A DNA stretch of 64,000 bases, taken from an uncultured Ramlibacter sp. Its GTDB lineage: Bacteria > Pseudomonadota > Gammaproteobacteria > Burkholderiales > Burkholderiaceae_C. The stretch's first letter is position 1, and each line of letters begins with the position of its first letter. The position numbers and the translations under genes were made by a program. The stretch lies in assembly GCF_936925435.1 (NCBI RefSeq), contig NZ_CAKZHQ010000005.1:124001-188000 (forward strand). The letters are read 5' to 3'. Positions 46,815 through 55,506 of the stretch are shown here, in pieces. The notes under the pieces are model-generated. The model was given only the letters and a program-made list of their open reading frames with translations. It ran no database searches and was not told the origin of the DNA.

Positions 46815-48171
46815 GGCTGAAACTCAACGACAAATGCACCTGGGCGCCTTCTTCTTCGGCGTCGGCCACCACCTGGCGGCCTGGCGGCATCCGGACGTGG
46901 ACCCATCGGCCGGCGGCCGCATCGAAGCCCTGCGCGAGTGGACCCGCATCGCCGAAGACGCGAAGTTCGACGCCATCTTCTTCGCCGACAACGTGGGCCT
47001 GCCCGAAGCGCCGAACCATGTGGTGGCCAAGAACGCCCTGTGGTATCCGCTGGACCCGCTGCTGAGCCTGGCGGCGCTGTCGCAATCGACCACCCACATC
47101 GGCCTGGTGGCCACGGTCTCGGCCACCTACCTGCCGCCCTACCACCTGGCGCGCAAGTACGCCTCGCTCGACCAGATCAGCGGCGGGCGCAGCGGCTGGA
47201 ACCTGGTCACCTCGGGCAGCGATTTCGAGGCGCGCAGCTTCGGCCTGGACCAGCAGCTGGGCCATGCCCACCGCTACGCACGGGCCCATGAGTACGTGCA
47301 GATCGTCAAGGGCCTGTGGGACACCTGGGAAGACGAGGCCTTTGTCCACGACAAGGCCGCCAACCGCTTCTTCGACCCGGCCAGGCTGCACCGCGTGGCC
47401 CATGAGGGGGAGCACTTCAAAGTGCATGGCGGCCTGCAGACGCCGCGCGCGCCGCAGGGCTACCCTGTGCTGGTGCAGGCCGGATCCTCCGGCGACGGCC
47501 AGGACCTGGCGGCGGCGACGGCCGAAGTCGTCTTCACCGCGCAGCAGACGGTGCAGGAGGCGCGGGCCTTCTACAGCGGCCTCAAGGGCCGGCTGGCTGC
47601 GCACGGCCGCACGCCGGACCAGTTGAAAATCATGCCGGGCATCTCGCCCTTCATCGGTCGCAGCCAGCAGGAGGCGCAAGAGAAGTTCGAGCAACTGCAG
47701 GGGCTCATCGACCCGGTGCTGGGCGTCGGCCTGCTGTCCACCTTCCTGGGCAACGTCGACCTGTCGGGCTATTCGGTGGACGATCCCTTCCCCGAAGGCC
47801 TGCCGGTGACCGAAGGCTGGCGCAGCCGCCAGGCCCTGTTCGAGAGCATGGCGCGGCGCGACAAGCTGAGCATCCGCCAGCTCTATGAAAAGGTGGCGGG
47901 CGCGCGCGGCCACTGGACCCTGGTCGGCACGCCGGAGACGATTGCCGACAAGCTGGAAGAGTGGTTCACCACCGGCGCGGCCGACGGCTTCAATGTGCTT
48001 GCGCCCACCCTGCCGCACGGCCTGAAGGATTTCGCCGACCTGGTCATCCCCGAACTGCAGCGGCGCGGCCTGTTCCGTACCGAGTACACGGGCCGCACGC
48101 TGCGCGAGCACCTGGGCCTGGCGCGGCCGGCCAACCAGCATCGCCGTCCGGACGCTGGTACAGCCGCGTGA
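46813..48171 (+). CDS. FMN-dependent monooxygenase, NtaA/SnaA/DszA (LLM) family
   Basis: 452 residues, usual length for this flavin two-component monooxygenase class. Seen: QMHLGAFFFGVGHHLAAWRH, FDAIFFADNVGLPEAPNHVV, HLARKYASLDQISGGRSGWN, PVLVQAGSSGDGQDLAAATA, and VGTPETIADKLEEWF near the end. Relatives split C-S or C-N bonds (dibenzothiophene sulfone, nitrilotriacetate, alkanesulfonates) using reduced FMN from a separate reductase, which is not in the window. ATG 46813 lies in a dispersed repeat and has no clear ribosome-binding site. Location next to the sulfur operon suggests a desulfurising role. Confidence 0.88.
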   Translation: MAETQRQMHLGAFFFGVGHHLAAWRHPDVDPSAGGRIEALREWTRIAEDAKFDAIFFADNVGLPEAPNHVVAKNALWYPLDPLLSLAALSQSTTHIGLVATVSATYLPPYHLARKYASLDQISGGRSGWNLVTSGSDFEARSFGLDQQLGHAHRYARAHEYVQIVKGLWDTWEDEAFVHDKAANRFFDPARLHRVAHEGEHFKVHGGLQTPRAPQGYPVLVQAGSSGDGQDLAAATAEVVFTAQQTVQEARAFYSGLKGRLAAHGRTPDQLKIMPGISPFIGRSQQEAQEKFEQLQGLIDPVLGVGLLSTFLGNVDLSGYSVDDPFPEGLPVTEGWRSRQALFESMARRDKLSIRQLYEKVAGARGHWTLVGTPETIADKLEEWFTTGAADGFNVLAPTLPHGLKDFADLVIPELQRRGLFRTEYTGRTLREHLGLARPANQHRRPDAGTAA

Positions 48172-48234
48172 GCCAACAGACAGTTTGGTTCCAAGAAACC
48201 GACTTTTGAGTCGTTTGCGTTTTGTGGGCCGGCT

Positions 48235-48262
48235 TTTACAGTGACTGCATGGTGGCTATAGC
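48235..48262 (+). promoter_or_regulatory. Probable promoter of the rhodanese-encapsulin operon
   Basis: TTTACA (48235-48240) and TATAGC (48257-48262) with 16-bp spacing, 46 bp before the rhodanese ATG. The -10 lies inside the perfect palindrome GGCTATAGCC (48255-48264), a candidate regulator site. Confidence 0.45.
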
Positions 48263-48308
48263 CGCCTGAAGGCTGGATGGACCAGCCTCACTTGTTCATG
48301 GAACCACG

Positions 48309-48776
48309 ATGTCGTCCGTCCTGTCCGAACCTTTGCCCGAAGCCCTCCAGACCGCGCAGGCCGCCGCCCAGGCGGCCGGCCTGCCCTATGCCGGGGGCGT
48401 GCCGCCGCAAGTGGCGTGGGCGCTTTTTTCGTCCGGCCAGGCCCTGCTGGTGGATGTGCGCACGGCCGAAGAACGCAAGTTCGTCGGCCAGGTGCCCGAC
48501 AGCCTGCACGTCCCCTGGGCCAGCGGCACGGCCATGACGCGCAACCCGCGCTTCGTGCGCGAGCTGGAAGTCAAGGTTGGGGGCAAGGAGGCGGTGGTCC
48601 TGCTGCTGTGCCGCTCGGGCAAGCGCTCGGCGGCGGCCGCCGAGGCCGCCGCCAAGGCCGGCTTCACCCAGGTGTTCAATGTGCTGGAAGGCTTCGAAGG
48701 CGAAATCGACGCGCTGCAGCACCGCGGCACCAGCGATGGCTGGCGCCACCATGGCCTGCCCTGGGTGCAAGACTGA
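48309..48776 (+). CDS. Rhodanese-like sulfurtransferase
   Basis: 155 residues, single rhodanese domain with active-site loop LLLCRSGKRSAAAA, where the Cys would carry the persulfide, and substrate-side DVRTAEERKFVGQVPDSLHV. No signal peptide, so cytoplasmic. First gene of the encapsulin operon; its stop overlaps the next start (TGATG). Rhodaneses are known companions of family 2A encapsulins, presumably handling sulfane sulfur from the encapsulated desulfurase. Confidence 0.92.
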   Translation: MSSVLSEPLPEALQTAQAAAQAAGLPYAGGVPPQVAWALFSSGQALLVDVRTAEERKFVGQVPDSLHVPWASGTAMTRNPRFVRELEVKVGGKEAVVLLLCRSGKRSAAAAEAAAKAGFTQVFNVLEGFEGEIDALQHRGTSDGWRHHGLPWVQD

Positions 48777-49699
48777 TGGCCAGCTTCGACGTCGCCGGCA
48801 TCGTCCAGGCCCTGCACGGAGCGCGCAGCGACTGGCGCGAGTCGCAAAAGCGCTCGCGCGAGCCTGGCGGCCGCGAATTCCCCTCGCGCGAAGCCGTCGG
48901 CGGCATCGTGGAAAGCCTCAAGGGCGCGCTGTTTCCCATGCGCCTGGGGCCGCCCGACCTGCGCCAGGAAAGCGAGGACTTCTACGTCGCCCATACCCTG
49001 GACGCGGCTTTGCACGCGCTTCTGGCGCAAGCCAGGCTGGAGCTGCGCTACAGCGCGCGACGCGAAGGCAATGGCGAGCTCGATGCGCAGATCGACGCCA
49101 AGGCCCAGGCCCTGGTCCACAGCTTCGCCTCTGCCCTGCCGGCCATACGCCGTCTGCTCGACAGCGATGTGGTCGCCGCCTACCGCGGCGACCCGGCGGC
49201 CCGCAGCGTCGACGAGGTCCTGCTTTGCTACCCCGGTGTGCTGGCCATGATCCACCACCGCGTAGCGCACCAGCTGTACCGCCTGGAGCTGCCGCTGCTG
49301 GCCCGCATCGTGGCGGAACTGGCGCACAGCCAGACCGGCATCGACCTGCATCCCGGCGCGGCCATCGGCGCGGGCTTTTTCATCGACCACGGCACGGGCG
49401 TGGTGATCGGCGAGACAGCGGTCATCGGTGAACGGGTACGGGTCTACCAGGCCGTCACCCTGGGCGCCAAGCGCTTTCCCACCGACGACGACGGCCATCT
49501 GCACAAGGGCCTGCCGCGCCACCCCATCGTGGAGGACGACGTGGTGATCTACGCCGGCGCCACCATCCTGGGCCGGGTGACCCTAGGCAAGGGCGCGGTC
49601 ATCGGTGGCAATGTCTGGCTGACCCATGATGTGCCGGCCGGCGGCAATGTCACGCAGGCCGTCTCGCGCGAGGCCTCGGCCACGAGGGCCGCCCCATGA
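48776..49699 (+). CDS. Serine O-acetyltransferase (EpsC/SAT type)
   Basis: 307 residues. Left-handed beta-helix acetyltransferase: N-terminal helical region, then GIDLHPGAAIGAGFFIDHGT, GVVIGETAVIGERVRVYQAV and TLGAKRFPTDDDGHLHKGLP, with hexapeptide repeats to GGNVWLTHDVPAGGNV. It makes O-acetylserine, the carbon acceptor for cysteine. Longer N-terminus than CysE, as in the SAT form linked to family 2A encapsulins. ATGA overlap with the XRE gene. Confidence 0.92.
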   Translation: MASFDVAGIVQALHGARSDWRESQKRSREPGGREFPSREAVGGIVESLKGALFPMRLGPPDLRQESEDFYVAHTLDAALHALLAQARLELRYSARREGNGELDAQIDAKAQALVHSFASALPAIRRLLDSDVVAAYRGDPAARSVDEVLLCYPGVLAMIHHRVAHQLYRLELPLLARIVAELAHSQTGIDLHPGAAIGAGFFIDHGTGVVIGETAVIGERVRVYQAVTLGAKRFPTDDDGHLHKGLPRHPIVEDDVVIYAGATILGRVTLGKGAVIGGNVWLTHDVPAGGNVTQAVSREASATRAAP

Positions 49700-49965
49700 C
49701 GCCCCTGGTCGAGAGCTTTGGCATCGCGGTGCGCCAGTCGCGCGAGGCCCAGGGCTGGTCGCAGGAGGCCCTGGCCGGACACTCCAATCTGAACCGCTCC
49801 TACGTGGGCGAGATCGAGCGCGGCAAGGCCATCGCCTCGCTGACCACGGTGGAGAAGCTGGCGGGCGCGCTGGGCGTCGCCCCTTCGACCCTGGTCATCC
49901 GCGGCGAAGCGGTCAACGAGCAGAACCTGGCCCGCTTCATCAAGTTGACGTCTATAGCATGTTGA
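49696..49965 (+). CDS. Small XRE-family (Cro/cI HTH) regulator
   Basis: 89 residues, essentially one helix-turn-helix domain: FGIAVRQSREAQGWSQEALA, LNRSYVGEIERGKAIASLTT, VEKLAGALGV. No ligand domain, so any signal must come through dimerisation or a partner. Overlaps the acetyltransferase stop by 4 bp and lies 64 bp before the shell gene, inside the operon. Ends TSIAC; the terminal cysteine is a possible redox or persulfide site, but that is conjecture. Confidence 0.88.
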   Translation: MTPLVESFGIAVRQSREAQGWSQEALAGHSNLNRSYVGEIERGKAIASLTTVEKLAGALGVAPSTLVIRGEAVNEQNLARFIKLTSIAC

Positions 49966-50029
49966 GCCCCCGCTGAGCTGGCTGGACACTGCGCAGCAAA
50001 TCCCAGTCCTTCCTCAACGGAGTGTTCAT

Positions 50030-50962
50030 ATGACGGCAACAGTAGGCGGCACCACCGCCCTTGGCGACAACGCCGCGCGGCAACTTGCCAACGCGACCAA
50101 GACGGCCCCCCAGCTTGAAACCATCAGCCCGCGCTGGCTCACCCACCTGCTGCAATGGGTGCCGGTCGAAGCGGGCATCTACCGCCTGAACAAGGTCCGC
50201 AATCCCGAGTCGATCAAGGTCACCTGCACCGCCAAGGAAAGCGAGAACCAGCTGCCGCGCACCTTTGTGGACTACGAGGAGCAGCCGCGCGAATACTTCC
50301 TCAATGCCGTCAGCACCGTGCTGGACGTGCACACCCGCATCTCCGACCTGTACAGCAGCCCGCACGACCAGATCAAGGAGCAGCTGCGCCTGACGATCGA
50401 GACGATCAAGGAAAACCAGGAAAGCGAGCTGATCAACAACCCCGACTACGGCCTGCTGGCCCAGGTGACGGACAGCCAGCGCATCCTGCCGCTGACCGGC
50501 GCGCCCACCCCGGATGACCTGGACGAATTGCTGACCAAGGTCTGGAAGGAGCCGGCCTTCTTCCTGGCCCATCCACTGGCGATCGCAGCCTTCGGCCGCG
50601 AAGCCACCCGGCGCGGCACGCCGCCGCCCACGGTCAGCCTGTTCGGCTCGCAGTTCATCACCTGGCGCGGCGTCCCGCTGATTCCGTCGAACAAGATCCC
50701 TGTGGCCGACGGCAAGAGCAAGATCCTGCTGCTGCGCGTGGGCGACAAGCGTCAGGGCGTGGTCGGCCTGTTCCAGCCCGGCCTGCCCGGCGAACAGAGC
50801 CCCGGCCTGTCGGTGCGCTTCATGGGCATCAACAACCATGCGATCGCCTCCTACCTGATCTCGCTGTACTGCTCGCTGGCCGTGCTGACCAGCGACGCGC
50901 TGGCAGTGCTGGACGACGTCGAGGTCAACAAGTACCACGACTATCCGGACACCTACAAGTAA
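50030..50962 (+). CDS. Family 2A encapsulin shell protein (SrpI-like)
   Basis: 310 residues. I recognise the family 2A encapsulin (formerly SrpI, sulfur-starvation-induced) from ARQLANATKTAPQLETISPR, WLTHLLQWVPVEAGIYRLNK, PREYFLNAVSTVLDVHTRIS, FFLAHPLAIAAFGREATRRG and SLFGSQFITWRGVPLIPSNK. The family has the HK97 phage-capsid fold and assembles a cytoplasmic icosahedral shell. There is no cyclic-nucleotide-binding insertion, which separates it from family 2B. A GGAG site precedes the ATG. The next gene, 10 bp on, encodes its expected cargo, a cysteine desulfurase. Confidence 0.93.
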   Translation: MTATVGGTTALGDNAARQLANATKTAPQLETISPRWLTHLLQWVPVEAGIYRLNKVRNPESIKVTCTAKESENQLPRTFVDYEEQPREYFLNAVSTVLDVHTRISDLYSSPHDQIKEQLRLTIETIKENQESELINNPDYGLLAQVTDSQRILPLTGAPTPDDLDELLTKVWKEPAFFLAHPLAIAAFGREATRRGTPPPTVSLFGSQFITWRGVPLIPSNKIPVADGKSKILLLRVGDKRQGVVGLFQPGLPGEQSPGLSVRFMGINNHAIASYLISLYCSLAVLTSDALAVLDDVEVNKYHDYPDTYK

Positions 50963-50972
50963 GAGGCCGCGG

Positions 50973-52886
50973 ATGACCACAAGCTCCCAGCTGGAGGCGC
51001 CCATCGATCCGGCACTGCTGGCGCGCATGGCCTCTGCCATGTTCGCGGCCCTGCCCGGCGGGGCCACGCCCGGCGTCCAGGCACCGGTGAACATCGCGCC
51101 GCCGGGCTCGCCGCTGGCCAGCCCGGCCGGCTTCGGGCCTTCGGTGCCCGGCACGCCAGTGCCGCAAGGCCTGGTGCCGGGTGCCAACCTGCTGCCCGCA
51201 TCGCCCACACCACTGGCCTCGCTGGCGCACCGCGCGCCCGCCTTGCTGCCCCATGCGCAGGCAGGCAACGGCGTGCCCGACACGGTGCTGGGCGCGCTGC
51301 CGGCCTACGAACCGCGTTTGGGCGGCGCCGTGCTGGGTGTGCCTGAAGTCCAGGGTGCCGGCCTGCAGCAGGCTGCCACGCAGCCCGCAACGGATGACGC
51401 AGCCTTCTACTTTTTGAACCAGGGCCACGGCCAGCCGGTGCCTGCCGCCGACCCGCTCGAGGCCCTGGCGCGGGCGCCATTCGCCCTGCCCGCCACACCG
51501 CCAGCCAGTCCGGTGAATGCCGCAGCCGTGCCGCAGACCACACCCTCGGACCAGCCCAAGTTCTACTTCGTCGATGCGGTCGTCCTGCCCAGCGGCTACG
51601 TCACGCCGGCCAAGCCCGCGCCCCATGGCACGGTACCGCAGGCCGGTCAGGGCCGGCACCCGCCCTTCGATGTGCAGGCCGTGCGGCGCGACTTTCCCAT
51701 CCTGTCCGAGCGGGTGAACGGCCGCCAGCTGGTCTGGTTCGACAACGCAGCGACCACGCAAAAGCCGCAGGCTGTGATCGACCGCATCTCGTATTTCTAC
51801 GAACACGAGAACTCCAACATCCATCGCGCGGCCCATGAGCTGGCGGCCCGCGCCACCGACGCCTACGAAGGCGCCCGCGAAAAGGTGCGCAGCTTCCTCA
51901 ACGCGCCGGATGTCAACGAGGTCATCTTCGTGCGCGGCACCACCGAAGCCATCAACCTGGTGGCCAAGAGCTGGGGCGGCCAGCATGTGGGCGAAGGTGA
52001 CGAAATCATCGTCTCCCATCTGGAGCACCACGCCAACATCGTGCCCTGGCAACAGCTGGCCGCCGCCAAGGGCGCCAGGCTGCGCGTGATCCCGGTGGAC
52101 GATTCGGGCCAGGTGCTGCTGGACGAGTACCGCAAGCTGCTCAACGACCGCACCAAGATCGTGGCCGTCACCCAGGTCTCCAATGCCCTGGGCACGGTGG
52201 TGCCGGTCAAGGAGATCGTGGAGCTGGCCCACCGCGCCGGCGCCAAGGCCCTGGTGGACGGCGCGCAATCGGTCTCGCACATGCGGGTGGACGTGCAGGA
52301 CCTGGGCGCGGACTTCTTCGTCTTCTCCGGCCACAAGCTCTTCGGCCCGACCGGCATCGGCGTGGTCTGGGGCAAGCGCGAGGTGCTGGAGGACATGCCG
52401 CCCTGGCAGGGCGGCGGCAACATGATCGCCGACGTGACTTTCGAGAAGACCGTGTTCCAGCCGATTCCGAACAAGTTCGAGGCCGGCACAGGCAACATCG
52501 CCGACGCCGTGGGCCTGGGCGCGGCGATCGACTATGTGAACAAGATCGGCATCGAGAACATCGGCCGCTACGAGCACGAACTGCTGGACTACGGCATGCG
52601 CAAGCTCGGCGAGATCCCGGGCGTCCGGCTGATCGGCACGGCAGCCGACAAGGCCAGCGTGATGTCCTTTGTCCTCAAGGGCCACACCACCGAGGAAGTC
52701 GGCCAGGCGCTCAACGACGAAGGCATCGCCGTGCGCACCGGCCACCACTGCGCCCAGCCCATCCTGCGCCGCTTCGGCGTCGAGACCACGGTGCGGCCTT
52801 CGCTGGCCTTCTACAACACCTACGACGAGATCGACGGTCTGGTGGCGGTGGTGCGGCGCCTGGCCGGGCAGCGGCGCACGGGCTGA
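50973..52886 (+). CDS. Encapsulin cargo cysteine desulfurase (SufS-like) with long disordered N-terminus
   Basis: 637 residues; the catalytic part begins near residue 231 (PFDVQAVRRDFPILSERVNG) and is a SufS/CsdA-type type II desulfurase with PLP lysine K455 in FSGHKLFGPTG and active-site C593 in RTGHHCAQPILRRFG. The first ~230 residues are rich in Pro, Ala and Gly and predicted disordered, as in known family 2A cargo enzymes where this region directs loading. Visible landmarks are LARMASAMFAALPG (17-30), FYFLNQ (145-150) and FYFVDA (197-202), the last two an apparent repeated motif. It turns cysteine into alanine plus persulfide. Confidence 0.93.
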   Translation: MTTSSQLEAPIDPALLARMASAMFAALPGGATPGVQAPVNIAPPGSPLASPAGFGPSVPGTPVPQGLVPGANLLPASPTPLASLAHRAPALLPHAQAGNGVPDTVLGALPAYEPRLGGAVLGVPEVQGAGLQQAATQPATDDAAFYFLNQGHGQPVPAADPLEALARAPFALPATPPASPVNAAAVPQTTPSDQPKFYFVDAVVLPSGYVTPAKPAPHGTVPQAGQGRHPPFDVQAVRRDFPILSERVNGRQLVWFDNAATTQKPQAVIDRISYFYEHENSNIHRAAHELAARATDAYEGAREKVRSFLNAPDVNEVIFVRGTTEAINLVAKSWGGQHVGEGDEIIVSHLEHHANIVPWQQLAAAKGARLRVIPVDDSGQVLLDEYRKLLNDRTKIVAVTQVSNALGTVVPVKEIVELAHRAGAKALVDGAQSVSHMRVDVQDLGADFFVFSGHKLFGPTGIGVVWGKREVLEDMPPWQGGGNMIADVTFEKTVFQPIPNKFEAGTGNIADAVGLGAAIDYVNKIGIENIGRYEHELLDYGMRKLGEIPGVRLIGTAADKASVMSFVLKGHTTEEVGQALNDEGIAVRTGHHCAQPILRRFGVETTVRPSLAFYNTYDEIDGLVAVVRRLAGQRRTG

Positions 52887-52887
52887 G

Positions 52888-52915
52888 GGCGCAAGCAGCC
52901 TGCGCTGCTTGCGCC
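52888..52915 (+). terminator. Strong hairpin ending the encapsulin operon
   Basis: Perfect 11-bp stem GGCGCAAGCAG (52888-52898) and CTGCTTGCGCC (52905-52915) with a 6-nt loop, directly after the desulfurase stop. No T-run, so perhaps Rho-assisted. A second perfect stem, GGGCGTCGAG and CTCGACGCCC (52982-53002), lies just before the next gene. Confidence 0.6.
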
Positions 52916-53028
52916 GGGAACGCGGCGCGGCGCAGCGCGTGCATAAGCTTCGAATTAAACGTTCGTTGCCAAGCGCGCGGCGGGCGTCGAGACTCGACGC
53001 CCCGTGGATCCAATCCTTGCCGCACACC

Positions 53029-53610
53029 ATGACCCGTCTGACCCTGCACACCGAAGCCACCGCCCCCGAAGCCAGCCGCCCCTATGTGCAGCGCGCCCAG
53101 GCGAACAACGGCTTCCTGCCCAATCTGATCGGCATCCTGGCCAACTCGCCAGAGGCGCTGGAGACCTACCTCACGGTGGCCGGCATCAATGCGCGGGCGA
53201 GCCTGAGCCTGGCTGAGCGCGAGGTCGTGCAAATCACGGCGGCCCGCATCCATGGCTGCGACTTCTGCGTCGCCGGCCACACGGCGGCGGCCCTGAAGCA
53301 GGCCAAGTTGCCCACACGCACAGTTGCCGCCCTGCAGCAAGGCAGCACCACCGGCGACGCGCGGCTGGACGCGCTGCGTGAATTCTCCGAAGCGGTGATC
53401 GCCCGGCGCGGCGCGGTGGACAACGCGCAACTGGCAGCGGTGCTCGAAGCCGGCTACACCGAGCGGCAGGCGCTGGAGGTGGTGCTGGGCATCAGCCTGG
53501 CGACGCTGTGCAACTTCGCCAACAGCCTGGGCCAGAGCCCGGTCAATCCGCAACTGCAGCCCTATCTGCCGGGCAATCTGCGCACCAACGGCCTGCCCCA
53601 TGCTGGCTGA
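53029..53610 (+). CDS. AhpD/carboxymuconolactone-decarboxylase-like protein
   Basis: 193 residues, helical AhpD fold with peroxidatic-type CxxC in AARIHGCDFCVAGHTAAAL and the following His. Such proteins reduce peroxides or handle thiols. Overlaps the next gene by 11 bp. First gene of an arm with a dehydrogenase-like flavoprotein and a sulfonate-type ABC transporter, so a role in organosulfur oxidation or in removing its by-products is plausible. Confidence 0.85.
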   Translation: MTRLTLHTEATAPEASRPYVQRAQANNGFLPNLIGILANSPEALETYLTVAGINARASLSLAEREVVQITAARIHGCDFCVAGHTAAALKQAKLPTRTVAALQQGSTTGDARLDALREFSEAVIARRGAVDNAQLAAVLEAGYTERQALEVVLGISLATLCNFANSLGQSPVNPQLQPYLPGNLRTNGLPHAG

Positions 53611-54691
53611 GGCCGAACGCGCCTGGCTCGCTGCCAACGCGGATGCGCTCGATGCGGACGCCAGCGTGGCGGGCGAGGTCGTGCCACGCCTGGCGCAGGC
53701 CGGCCTGTTCGGGCTGGGCGTGCCGCACGAATGGGGTGGCCAGGGCGGCACCGTCTGGCAGGGCATCGAGGCGATTGCGGACGTTGCCGGGCAATCGCTG
53801 GCGGCAGCCTTCACGTTCTGGGGGCAGCGCGCCTTCATCGAATACCTGCTGCAGTCGCCGAACGCGGCGCTGCGCCAGCGCTGGCTGCCGCCCTTGCTGG
53901 CCGGCACCCAGGCGGGCGCGACGGGACTGTCCAATGCCATGAAGTACCTGAGTGGCATCGAGTCGCTGGGGGTCATCGCGACGGCACTGCCCGGCGCCGC
54001 CGGCTGGCGGCTCGACGGCAGCGTGCCGTGGTGCACGAACCTGCGCCCGGCCGGCTTCGTCGCGGCCGTCGCGGCGGCCACCACCGGCGGAGGTTCCCCT
54101 CTGGTGGCGGCGCTCGCCGCTGGAAGTGAAGGCCTGGTGCGCAGCGACGACCTGGACCTGATCGCCTTGCGAGGCAGCAACACGGCCTCGCTGAAGATCG
54201 ATGGCGTGAGGTTGACGCCTGACTACGTGCTGCACGAGGACGCGAATGTCTTCCTCCCCCAGGTGCGGCCGGCCTTCCTGGGCCTGCAATGCGGCCTGTC
54301 GATTGGCCTGGCCCGCGCCGCGCTGGAAACTGCAGCGCAGCGCAGCGGCGCCGGCCGTGGGGTGCTGGAAGAGCCCCTGGCCGTCCAGCAAGCGGCATTG
54401 TCCAGCGCGGTGGAGGCCTTGCGCAACGGCCTGGAAGACGGCCGACCGGGCAGCCGCTTTCACAAGGAGCCTGCGGCCCTGTTCCGTGTCCGGCTCACGC
54501 TCGCCGGCATCGTGCAACAGTCGCTGCTGTTGGAACTCCAGGCCGGTGGCGGCCGCGCCTACCACCGTGACCAGCCTCTGAGCTTCGCCCGCAGGTGGCG
54601 CGAGGCGGCGTTCATTCCCATCGTGACGCCCAGCGTCACGCAATTGCAGGGCGCCCTGGCTGCGCAGGCGGCCAGACAGGCGGCGGCGTGA
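53600..54691 (+). CDS. Acyl-CoA-dehydrogenase-like flavoprotein
   Basis: 363 residues, slightly short for the family. ACAD fold: LFGLGVPHEWGGQGGTVWQG at the N-terminus, GATGLSNAMKYLSG, then ALRGSNTASLKIDGVRL and the C-terminal helical domain. Residues conserved in true acyl-CoA dehydrogenases are partly missing, and the context (AhpD-like protein, sulfonate ABC transporter) fits flavin-dependent desulfurisation enzymes of the SfnB/DszC kind rather than fatty-acid oxidation. GTGA overlap with the ATPase gene. Confidence 0.78.
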   Translation: MLAEAERAWLAANADALDADASVAGEVVPRLAQAGLFGLGVPHEWGGQGGTVWQGIEAIADVAGQSLAAAFTFWGQRAFIEYLLQSPNAALRQRWLPPLLAGTQAGATGLSNAMKYLSGIESLGVIATALPGAAGWRLDGSVPWCTNLRPAGFVAAVAAATTGGGSPLVAALAAGSEGLVRSDDLDLIALRGSNTASLKIDGVRLTPDYVLHEDANVFLPQVRPAFLGLQCGLSIGLARAALETAAQRSGAGRGVLEEPLAVQQAALSSAVEALRNGLEDGRPGSRFHKEPAALFRVRLTLAGIVQQSLLLELQAGGGRAYHRDQPLSFARRWREAAFIPIVTPSVTQLQGALAAQAARQAAA

Positions 54692-55506
54692 GCACGGCGC
54701 CGGTTGTGCAGGCCAGCGGCCTGGGCTTGCGCTATGGGACCCGGACCGACCTCTTTGCCGACGTGTCGCTGCAGGTCGGGCAACGCGAGATCGTCTGCCT
54801 GCTGGGCGGCAGCGGCTGCGGCAAATCCACACTGCTGCGCGTGCTCGGACGCCTGGAAGCCGGCGCTTCGGCGCAGGCCAGGGGAGAGGTTCTATTTCTG
54901 GGCAGCCCATTGCATGCGCCGCATCCGCGTGCCGCCCTGGTGTTCCAGCAGCCCAGCCTTTTGCCCTGGCTGGACGCCGCCCGCAACGTGGGCTTCGGCC
55001 TTGACTTCGCCAGCCAGCCGCCGATCGCACGCGCGGCATTGCGCCAGCGCGTGCACGACGCGCTGGAGGCCGTTGGCCTGGCCGGCCAGGGCGGGCTGTA
55101 TCCGGCTGAACTCTCCGGCGGCATGGCGCAACGGGTGGCGCTGGCCCGCGCCCTGGCGCGAGAGCCGCAGCTGCTGCTGGCGGATGAACCTTTTTCCGCG
55201 CTGGACGCGATCACCCGCGCCGACATGCAGGAGCTGCTGGTCGAACTGGTGCACCGCTGGCAAACCGCCGTGCTGCTGGTGACGCACGACATCGACGAAG
55301 CGATCGCGGTCGGGGACCGGATCCTGCTGATGGGCGCGCAGCCGGGGCAGCCGGCGGGAATCGTGCGCGAATGGAATGTCGGCATCACACGCCCACGCGA
55401 GGCGCACCCGGCCGCCATCACCGCGCTGCGCCTGGACATCCTGGCCGCGCTGCAAGGTGTGCGCCACACCGTTTCTCTCCCGAACTCCGAAAGGCTCACA
55501 GCATGA
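54688..55506 (+). CDS. NitT/TauT-type ABC transporter ATP-binding protein (SsuB/TauB-like)
   Basis: 272 residues: Walker A GGSGCGKST, Q-loop VFQQPSLLPWLDAARNV, signature LSGGMAQRVALARAL, Walker B LLLADEPFSALDA, switch THDIDEAIAVGD. Sulfonate/taurine/nitrate importer class. GTG start overlapping the upstream stop; ATGA overlap with the binding-protein gene. Confidence 0.92.
   Translation: MSTAPVVQASGLGLRYGTRTDLFADVSLQVGQREIVCLLGGSGCGKSTLLRVLGRLEAGASAQARGEVLFLGSPLHAPHPRAALVFQQPSLLPWLDAARNVGFGLDFASQPPIARAALRQRVHDALEAVGLAGQGGLYPAELSGGMAQRVALARALAREPQLLLADEPFSALDAITRADMQELLVELVHRWQTAVLLVTHDIDEAIAVGDRILLMGAQPGQPAGIVREWNVGITRPREAHPAAITALRLDILAALQGVRHTVSLPNSERLTA

Noticed and set aside
49944..49990. 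TTGACG with TATAGC before the shell gene as an internal promoter
   Set aside because: The two elements are adjacent, not 16-18 bp apart, and no -10 lies at the right distance.
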